From positions 62,001-126,000 of the forward strand of contig ABYL01000004.1 of NCBI GenBank assembly GCA_000173575.1: a DNA stretch of 64,000 nucleotides, given 5' to 3'. Source of the stretch: Burkholderia sp. H160. Its GTDB lineage: Bacteria > Pseudomonadota > Gammaproteobacteria > Burkholderiales > Burkholderiaceae. The notes beneath the pieces were generated by a model. The model was not told the origin of the DNA. It saw only the letters and a program-made list of their open reading frames with translations, and did not search any database. Positions 58,610 through 64,000 of the stretch are shown here, in pieces (the stretch's first letter is position 1; each line of letters opens with the position of its first letter). The position numbers and the translations under genes were made by a program.

Positions 58610-59626
58610 TCAGACGCTCAACACGACCTTTCCAATATTCTTGCGATCTTCCATCCATGCGTGCGCGTCGCCAGCGCGTTCGAAGGGGAACGTGCGGTCG
58701 ACATGAGGCCGAATCCAGCCGGCTTCGACTCCGTCAAGCAGTGACCTCATCCAGGCCTGCAGTTTTGGGACTTCGTGCCACAGATGCCCCAGATTGACGC
58801 CGAATACTCCGCGATTGCGACTCATCAAACTGAGCGGATGGAACCACGGGGTGGCGGCGACGAGTGCAAGCAAGCGTAGCGGGCCGGGCAACTGTGAGGT
58901 GGTGGCGCTGGAAATGCCGAAGATGCCGAGACGGCCTGTCGAGCGCAGGGCCGAATAACTCTTCTTCCAATGGCTGCCGCCGAGAGGATCGATGATCAAT
59001 TCGACCCCAGCGCCAGAGGTAAGCCTCATGAGTTCTTCCCTCCAGTCGCCACGAGTGTAGTCAATCGCGTGATTCAGGCCTCGCTCGCGCAAGAATGCAT
59101 GCTTGCCGGCACTTGCTGTCCCGTAGATCGTCGCACCTATGTGGCGTGCTATGTCGATTGCGGCCAATCCGACGCCGCCACCTACGTTGTGGATCAGCAC
59201 TGAATCGCCGGCTGTCAACGCGCCCATCACCACCAGCAACTGCCATGCGGTGAGGTACTGGATGGGCAGCGCGACGCAATGCGCATAATCCAGCGCGGTC
59301 GGCATGGCGAATAGTTGCGATACCGGGACCGTTACGTTGTCGGCATAGCCGCCGAATCGGACAAGCGCGAACACATCCCGGCCAAGCCATTGCCTGTCGA
59401 CCTCGCTGCCGAGTTGGTCGACGGTTCCAGAAATTTCATAGCCGACCACCATCGGCGGGCGCGGTGCATCTGGGTACAGGCCCTGTCGAGCGAGGATGTC
59501 GGCAAAGTTGACGCCGCAAGCCCTGACGCGAACGCGCACTTCATTGGGCCGCGGATTCGGGTCCGGCGCTTCACGCACCTGGAGCTTTTCCGGCCCGCCA
59601 TAACCAGTGATCACGATCTGTTTCAT
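58610..59626 (-). CDS. Zinc-binding alcohol dehydrogenase/quinone oxidoreductase-like protein
   Basis: This 338-residue MDR-superfamily protein has GroES-like N-terminal text YGGPEKLQVREAPDPNPRPNEVRVRVRACGVNFADILARQGLYPDAP. The nucleotide-binding motif is DSVLIHNVGGGVGLAAIDIARHIGATIYGT. It lacks the Cys residues of the structural zinc lobe, so it fits NADPH quinone oxidoreductase/VAT-1-like enzymes. Near the end RNRGVFGVNLGHLW is a VAT-1-type feature. It stands alone and converges on the exported protein gene. Confidence 0.9.
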   Translation of the reverse strand: MKQIVITGYGGPEKLQVREAPDPNPRPNEVRVRVRACGVNFADILARQGLYPDAPRPPMVVGYEISGTVDQLGSEVDRQWLGRDVFALVRFGGYADNVTVPVSQLFAMPTALDYAHCVALPIQYLTAWQLLVVMGALTAGDSVLIHNVGGGVGLAAIDIARHIGATIYGTASAGKHAFLRERGLNHAIDYTRGDWREELMRLTSGAGVELIIDPLGGSHWKKSYSALRSTGRLGIFGISSATTSQLPGPLRLLALVAATPWFHPLSLMSRNRGVFGVNLGHLWHEVPKLQAWMRSLLDGVEAGWIRPHVDRTFPFERAGDAHAWMEDRKNIGKVVLSV

Positions 59627-59841
59627 TGGCTGTTATTCCCAACGTGCCTCGTTTATATGTGGGGCAATGGACATGCGTGGCAGGCGGACAGCGAAGCAGG
59701 CAGACCTGAAGTAAGTGTAGGAGAAGAAAAACAAGGCCCTGTCAGCGATTTTCCAACTTCGCTCAGGTAAGTGACGGTCGCGCCCAAACTCGCATCATCG
59801 CGATTCACTTTGGGATGCGCTTTGGGCAGATCGCGCCGGGA

Positions 59842-59857
59842 TGGCATGACATCTGCA
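59842..59857 (+). promoter_or_regulatory. Sigma-54 (-24/-12) type promoter
   Basis: TGGCATGACATCTGCA matches TGGCACG-N4-TTGCA at all but two fixed bases, with GG and GC correctly spaced. The site is 66 bp before the 66-aa peptide gene, with a start expected near 59869. A perfect inverted repeat AAGCAGC-CA-GCTGCTT lies at 59869-59884. Confidence 0.6.
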
Positions 59858-59868
59858 TAGTGTGCTGC

Positions 59869-59884
59869 AAGCAGCCAGCTGCTT
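59869..59884 (+). repeat. Perfect inverted repeat in the 5' leader of the small peptide gene
   Basis: AAGCAGC-CA-GCTGCTT. It coincides with the predicted transcript start of the sigma-54 promoter and may form a 5' hairpin in the mRNA, or be a protein-binding site. Confidence 0.5.
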
Positions 59885-59922
59885 AGCGGCTCCTACAACC
59901 CCCTTTTTCAAGGAGACACACC

Positions 59923-60123
59923 ATGAACACGCTGACCATCAACGACCTTCAGAACTCTGCAGAACTTGATCATAAGGAGATGACCAGGATTCAAGGTGGC
60001 CGGATCAAGATCATCGGCAAGCCTACCGGCTCGCTCCTCACGTCCGCTGATGGCGACCCTGTCGGCGTGTATGTCGACGGCGTGCTGCAAAACTCCGTTA
60101 CCGACGGCTACTACCACGGCTGA
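59923..60123 (+). CDS. Small double-glycine-leader peptide (bacteriocin/RiPP precursor-like, 66 aa)
   Basis: The peptide begins MNTLTINDLQNSAELD, followed by HKEMTRIQGG-R. The leader ends in a GG pair at about residue 26, the pattern of peptides processed by C39-type peptidase transporters. The core of 40 residues is rich in Gly, Ser, Val and Tyr and ends DGYYHG. There is no Cys, so lanthionine or disulphide chemistry is excluded. AAGGAG lies upstream of the ATG. No processing or transport gene is in the window. Burkholderiaceae have many related orphan peptides whose roles are unclear. Confidence 0.7.
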   Translation: MNTLTINDLQNSAELDHKEMTRIQGGRIKIIGKPTGSLLTSADGDPVGVYVDGVLQNSVTDGYYHG

Positions 60124-60336
60124 CAGCAAGGCGGCAGGCGGCCTGTCACGGTCCAGCAGTCTTTCAGCGCGATACGGTAGCGCAAAGCCTCAGTGAATCC
60201 ATATGTCGCGGACTTCCTGAAACGCTCGACCAGGATACCGCGCCTTGGCGCTGCGATTTGAAGTCGTTTGCGAATAGCCTGGCGTTCCGGGAGACCGCGC
60301 CTAGTCGGATTTTGCCTTCGCTTGATCAGGCAGATT

Positions 60337-60501
60337 TCAGCTTTTTCTGGACGTTTTCGCCACAAATGGCGTGGGTATGTGCTGAACCTTGTCGCTTCCG
60401 CACTTCGGACACGCCGGATGAGCGGTTGCATGTTCAGCAAGATGCTCGGCATGTTCGAACTTCTCACCGCACTTCTCGCACCTGTACTGGTAAGTCGGCA
60501 T
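60337..60501 (-). CDS. FmdB-family zinc ribbon protein
   Basis: This 54-residue protein has two CxxC pairs: MPTYQYRCEKCGEKFEHAEH and HPACPKCGSDKVQHIP. That is the FmdB/putative regulatory zinc ribbon pattern. The ATG at 60501 is the canonical start and has GGAGGA upstream. The role of FmdB ribbons is not established, with proposals of regulation or ribosome association. It stands alone on the minus strand. Confidence 0.88.
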   Translation of the reverse strand: MPTYQYRCEKCGEKFEHAEHLAEHATAHPACPKCGSDKVQHIPTPFVAKTSRKS

Positions 60502-60700
60502 GGCATTCCTCCAACGAGAATCCTGCACGTCGTGCTGGACAGATACTGTCTACGACGCCGGCACTAACCCATTCTAGTGCAGCGCTCGTCGTATGCGGTA
60601 CAGGCAACGCCGGTGATCCAATTGGCCGAGTCGCTGCGCCCGCTCGTGCCTCGATTCTTGCCGCGGACGAAGTCGTTTCATGTGGATGGATTGCGCGGTC

Positions 60701-60988
60701 TTACCCGTTCATCAGTTCACCGATGATGAAGTCTGCGACTTTCATCGCGTCCATCGAGTTGCCGTCCACGTCGTACCAGGCACGAATCGCGCGATTGACT
60801 TTGGTTAGTGCGGCGACCGCAAGTAGTACGGCGTCGGTCTCGGTGATCTTGCCTTCAATATCATCCGCGAGGTAATCCGCGACACGTAGAGCCGCGTTGA
60901 TCAGGTTGACGTCATCAGTCAGGTCCGACAAGACCGCATGAACCGTTGCGAGACAAGCTTCTTTGCGTGCGAGTGCGATATCTGTCAC
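60701..60988 (-). CDS. Hypothetical helical protein (95 aa)
   Basis: A 95-residue protein, almost entirely helix-forming, acidic, without Cys: MTDIALARKEACLATVHAVL, then DVNLINAALRVADYLADDIEG and a C-terminal MDAMKVADFIIGELMNG. AGAAAC lies upstream of the ATG at 60988. No signal peptide or family is recognised. Codon use is like the neighbours, which supports a real gene. Confidence 0.6.
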   Translation of the reverse strand: MTDIALARKEACLATVHAVLSDLTDDVNLINAALRVADYLADDIEGKITETDAVLLAVAALTKVNRAIRAWYDVDGNSMDAMKVADFIIGELMNG

Positions 60989-61228
60989 GAGTTTCTCCAG
61001 AGTCGAGGTGTCTGGTTAGCAAACTATGGCCGCCGCGTAGAACAAAGGGAACGCTACTCCGCCCTGGCCGACTTGGGAAGAGATACCGTTCCGCCCTCAG
61101 GGCAGCTTTCTCATGTATGCGAAGCCGATCAGCAAAGGGCCGCACGTGGTATCGTGCAGCGCTTCGCGTAGCGAGAATGCAGTTCAACGTGAAACTCATG
61201 CGCCAATACTGACCGCCCTGTAAAAAGA

Positions 61229-62536
61229 ATGTCCACGCCTCTAATCGCGACTTGCGACCAGCCCTCGGGCAATCAGGAAAATCCCCGTGAACTTGTCAAA
61301 GCCGTCGTGGCGGCATCGCTTGTGACTGGGCTCGAGATGTTCGATTTCACCGTTTTCGGATTTTTCGCGGTGATGATCGGAGACCGGTTCTTCCCGGCGC
61401 ACGATCCGATGACCTCATTGCTGTGGGCCGTCGGCACATTCGGTGTGGGCTTTTTCATGCGGCCTGTTGGCGCGATGGTGATCGGCGCTTACGCGGACCG
61501 CGTAGGACGCCGCGCAGCGATGATGAGGACCAGCTGGATGATGGCTCTGGGAACCGCCGCGCTCGCGCTGTGCCCGTCATTTGCCAGCATAGGGGTGCTT
61601 GCGCCGCTGGTCGTCATTGCCGGTCGATCGTTGCAGGGCTTTGCCCTCGGTGGCGACATCGGAGTCGCCTCGACCTTCGTGCTGGAGGCGGGGCCCGTGT
61701 CGCGCCGTGGCTATCTGCTCGGCTGGCAGCTCACCAGTCAGGGCGCGGCCGCGTTGCTGGGTGCAACCTTGGGCCTGCTGATCACCAGCACGATGTCACC
61801 GGCTGCCGTGGCTTCGTGGGGTTGGCGAATCCCATTCTCGATCGGTCTGCTGATCGCGCCAGTCGGCCTCTACGTTCGCCACCGGCTTCGCGATGATCCG
61901 ATTCTCCCCCACACCGCCAGGAGTGCCGGCACACCGCTCAGCGAACTGCGTCGCGAACATGGAACGACGATCCTGCTGGCCATGCTGATGATGATGGGGC
62001 AGACGATCCCGGTCTACGCGATCGTCTACTTCATGCCGAGCTATGCGACTCGCGTGATGCACATGCCCGCCGTCACCGGATATCAGGCTTCCGCCTTGTC
62101 TGCGCTGCTGCTGGTCAGCATTCCCCCGCTGGCGGGCCGTCTCATGGACAGTCTGGGTCGCCGCAAGCCACTGGCCCTGCTTGCCTCCGGATGCACGGCG
62201 CTTCTGATCTATCCGGTCTTTGCAGTGATTACCCGTGCGACCAGCGCGCTGCCCATCCTGTGCGGCGTCGGGCTCATTAGCACCATGGTGGCGTTCAGTG
62301 CCGGCGCGGTCGCCCTGCTCGTGCTCGAAGCGCTTCCTGCGCGGGTGCGCGCCAGCGGCATGGCCGTTTCGCATGCGCTGAACGTCGCCTTGTTCGGCGC
62401 CACCGCTCAATTCATCGTGACAGGTTTGATCAAATGGACCGGCGACCCCATGTCTGCAGCCTGGTATGTGGCGCCGGCGTGTGTGGTGAGCTTCGGTGCG
62501 GTGATGCTCTTCAAGGAACGGCGTTTCGAAACCTGA
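61229..62536 (+). CDS. MFS transporter, metabolite:H+ symporter (MHS) type
   Basis: This 435-residue permease has 12 transmembrane segments. It has the MHS-type start MFDFTVFGFFAVMIGDRFFPAHDPMTSLLWAVGTFGVGFFMRPVGAMVIGAYADRVGRRAAMM (motif A at GAYADRVGRR). Further features are GRSLQGFALGGDIGVASTFVLEAGP and a central loop rich in Arg. The family imports citrate, tricarballylate, shikimate, proline betaine and similar acids with protons. The substrate cannot be fixed here. It stands alone, with the oligomer hydrolase converging on it. Confidence 0.9.
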   Translation: MSTPLIATCDQPSGNQENPRELVKAVVAASLVTGLEMFDFTVFGFFAVMIGDRFFPAHDPMTSLLWAVGTFGVGFFMRPVGAMVIGAYADRVGRRAAMMRTSWMMALGTAALALCPSFASIGVLAPLVVIAGRSLQGFALGGDIGVASTFVLEAGPVSRRGYLLGWQLTSQGAAALLGATLGLLITSTMSPAAVASWGWRIPFSIGLLIAPVGLYVRHRLRDDPILPHTARSAGTPLSELRREHGTTILLAMLMMMGQTIPVYAIVYFMPSYATRVMHMPAVTGYQASALSALLLVSIPPLAGRLMDSLGRRKPLALLASGCTALLIYPVFAVITRATSALPILCGVGLISTMVAFSAGAVALLVLEALPARVRASGMAVSHALNVALFGATAQFIVTGLIKWTGDPMSAAWYVAPACVVSFGAVMLFKERRFET

Positions 62537-62604
62537 GCCCGGCGCAGGGCCCCGAATTGGCGGCCCTTGCACCATAGTCTGTTCCTCTGCCGCTGAGTCT
62601 CCAG

Positions 62605-64000
62605 TCAATGCGGCACGTGCACGACCCCATGGTCCGCGCTGATCGCATTGCTGCCTGGGTTCTCAACGATGGGCGGCAGGTTCGACACGGTCAACGTCGG
62701 CGCAGCACCCGGATTGCCGCCGCGCGGTGATGTGCGAATCACCTGCGACGGCGGCAGCGGCGTGCCGTTCTTCAGGTGGCTCCACATCAGGTTCAGCGCC
62801 TGGAGGTTGTAGTAGTGGACCGGCACGAAGCGGGTGTCGAAGCCGGGGAAACCTAGAAACGCGTCGAAATGCTGTCCGTTCGTCACCTCGTAAAGCGACA
62901 ACTGGCTACGCGAGCCTTCCCGCACGCTGTTCGCAGCAAGATACGCGCGGGAGGCGTGATTGATCGGCACCAAGGCATCGCTGCGGCCCTGGACGATGAT
63001 CGTGGGCTTGCCATGCAGGATCGCATTCACACGGATCGCATCGACGCTCGCCAGCATGCGCGGGTTTTTGCCGGTCCACAACGCACGCGCACATGCCGCG
63101 CCTGCGAAGCTCGCGTCGGCTGTCGCGAGCCGATGGTCCGCGCCTCCCGGCGGTGTCACGTTGTAGACGAGGCTGATGCCGTTGGTCGGCGGCACACCGT
63201 TGCCGAGGCCGAAGATGGTCGGCATCGGCGAGACCGCCGGCGCAAAACCCGCTGCCCCCGTCGCCGGGTTCGTCGTGCCAAAGCTGAAGCCGCACAGATT
63301 GTCGACGACACTCGACCTCGTGTAGGCATTCGCGTACGTGACGGCGACCGCCGGCACCGCTTGCGAATCCCACATCGGTGCTTGCAGCAGGTCCGAATCC
63401 GCTTCATAGCCGGCCTGATGCAGTTGTGCGAGGGCGTCATTGGCCTGCGTTTGCGTGTCGCTGCCATGTACATATCCGGCCGCCGCTAGCGACGCGCAGC
63501 GAGCCTGGCGGATCGCGCCGGTCGTCGCGACCGGCAGCGCGGTCAGATACGGAGCGCCGGCGGCTGCGTCCGCGAGCGCAGCGCACGGTTCGAGCAGATT
63601 CGCGAGCGTCATATAGTCCGCCAGCGGTTTGCCGGCTGCGGCGATACGCTGCCCGCCTTCGATCACCTCCGCATTGCCTGGCATCCGGACGTTGATCTGC
63701 GGCTCGCCGACCACCACCGCCGTGATCCACCCTTTCGTGTCCTGTTCGGCGGCCGCGAGCGACGCGCCGCCGCCGTTACTGACGGATGCCGCGATAGTGG
63801 TGATGCTGCCGGGCTGGTACTGCACACGGTGATGCGACGAGTCGACGAGCGACGTGAACTGCTGGTTCAGCACCCAGTACGCAAACTGGATGGCCTCCAG
63901 GGTGTCCTTGCCCCAATCCTGTTCCGGATTCTGTTGCGAATGCGCGTGCTTGAACGCATAGCGGTGCGGAAAATTCTGGTTGTACGCGCTCAGGGTGGTT
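62605..64000 (-). CDS. 3-hydroxybutyrate oligomer hydrolase (partial, 5' end outside window)
   Basis: The frame is open from the window end to a stop at 62605, about 465 residues. The nucleophile region IAASVSNGGGASLAAAEQD and the segment ADYMTLANLLEPCAALADA fit D-(-)-3-hydroxybutyrate oligomer hydrolases. The latter part has DALVPINHASRAYLAANS and TNGQHFDAFLGFPGFDTRFVP, with the catalytic His. The family cleaves short PHB oligomers to monomer in the periplasm or outside the cell. Full-length members are near 690 residues, so about one third is missing. Confidence 0.85.
   Translation of the reverse strand, partial: TTLSAYNQNFPHRYAFKHAHSQQNPEQDWGKDTLEAIQFAYWVLNQQFTSLVDSSHHRVQYQPGSITTIAASVSNGGGASLAAAEQDTKGWITAVVVGEPQINVRMPGNAEVIEGGQRIAAAGKPLADYMTLANLLEPCAALADAAAGAPYLTALPVATTGAIRQARCASLAAAGYVHGSDTQTQANDALAQLHQAGYEADSDLLQAPMWDSQAVPAVAVTYANAYTRSSVVDNLCGFSFGTTNPATGAAGFAPAVSPMPTIFGLGNGVPPTNGISLVYNVTPPGGADHRLATADASFAGAACARALWTGKNPRMLASVDAIRVNAILHGKPTIIVQGRSDALVPINHASRAYLAANSVREGSRSQLSLYEVTNGQHFDAFLGFPGFDTRFVPVHYYNLQALNLMWSHLKNGTPLPPSQVIRTSPRGGNPGAAPTLTVSNLPPIVENPGSNAISADHGVVHVPH

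Noticed and set aside
59653-59847. Minus-strand frame of 64 codons before the double-glycine peptide gene
   Set aside because: Low complexity, no ribosome site, and it overlaps the sigma-54-type promoter.
1-64000. CRISPR arrays, tRNA, rRNA or a prophage
   Set aside because: No regularly spaced direct repeats, no cloverleaf or rRNA sequence and no phage structural genes were seen. The only mobile remains are the recombinase fragment and the insertion sequences.

Overview
The window is a GC-rich bacterial chromosome segment. Its protein families point to a Burkholderiaceae genome of the Paraburkholderia/Caballeronia type: a DUF3579 protein, MipA/OmpV, a CHRD protein, a 3-hydroxybutyrate oligomer hydrolase, a high density of LysR regulators, and small double-glycine peptides. 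The assignment rests on protein character alone; no rRNA or tRNA was seen.

Layout. 1-2000 is an accessory edge: a CBS-domain protein cut by the window start, a small secreted protein whose signal peptide is out of frame, a MazEF toxin-antitoxin pair and a decayed tyrosine recombinase. 2031-13978 is a catabolic block: tandem GNAT, hydroxypyruvate reductase, tartrate dehydrogenase-like enzyme, semialdehyde dehydrogenase, a frameshifted AstE/aspartoacylase-type deacylase, cupin, two DadA-like FAD oxidoreductases, aldo/keto reductase, class III aminotransferase and a LysR regulator. It reads as a pathway for an amine or amino acid derivative. 14036-19018 holds an IclR regulator divergent from hydantoinase/oxoprolinase subunits A and B. 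19454-24156 is a DctB/DctD two-component system downstream of a 2-hydroxycarboxylate transporter that has a sigma-54 promoter at 24255-24270.

24747-37300 is mixed: a hypothetical protein, a DHA2 efflux pump with a divergent LysR, a MipA/hydrolase/DUF4118 operon, an SDR divergent from an HTH regulator, a PAS chemoreceptor, two gene fragments joined head to head, and a universal stress protein. 37475-42078 is a complete branched-chain amino acid type ABC operon (livKHMGF), followed by a hydrolase/LysR pair and a TetR/metallo-hydrolase pair that share two operator-like palindromes. 46233-48460 has a BON-domain protein, an IS1182-type remnant and an IS110-family element of the IS1111 type with 13-bp subterminal inverted repeats.

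The most interesting part is 49598-54803. Two NRAMP-family transporters, whose metal-site motifs resemble the magnesium (NRMT) branch, each sit behind the same kind of long leader: a matching -35/-10 promoter, a conserved ~117-nt core able to form mutually exclusive helices, a short upstream ORF and then a conserved 46-49 aa small ORF. The first short ORF begins MPDPEP, which recalls the E. coli MgtL leader peptide. I read this as a duplicated, apparently undescribed leader that senses Mg2+ or another metal through translation.

54863-64000 has small membrane and Cys-rich proteins, a cytochrome b561, a CHRD protein, two hypothetical exported proteins, a quinone oxidoreductase-like enzyme, a small double-glycine-leader peptide behind a second sigma-54-type promoter, an FmdB zinc ribbon, an MHS-type MFS transporter and the C-terminal part of a 3-hydroxybutyrate oligomer hydrolase cut by the window end.
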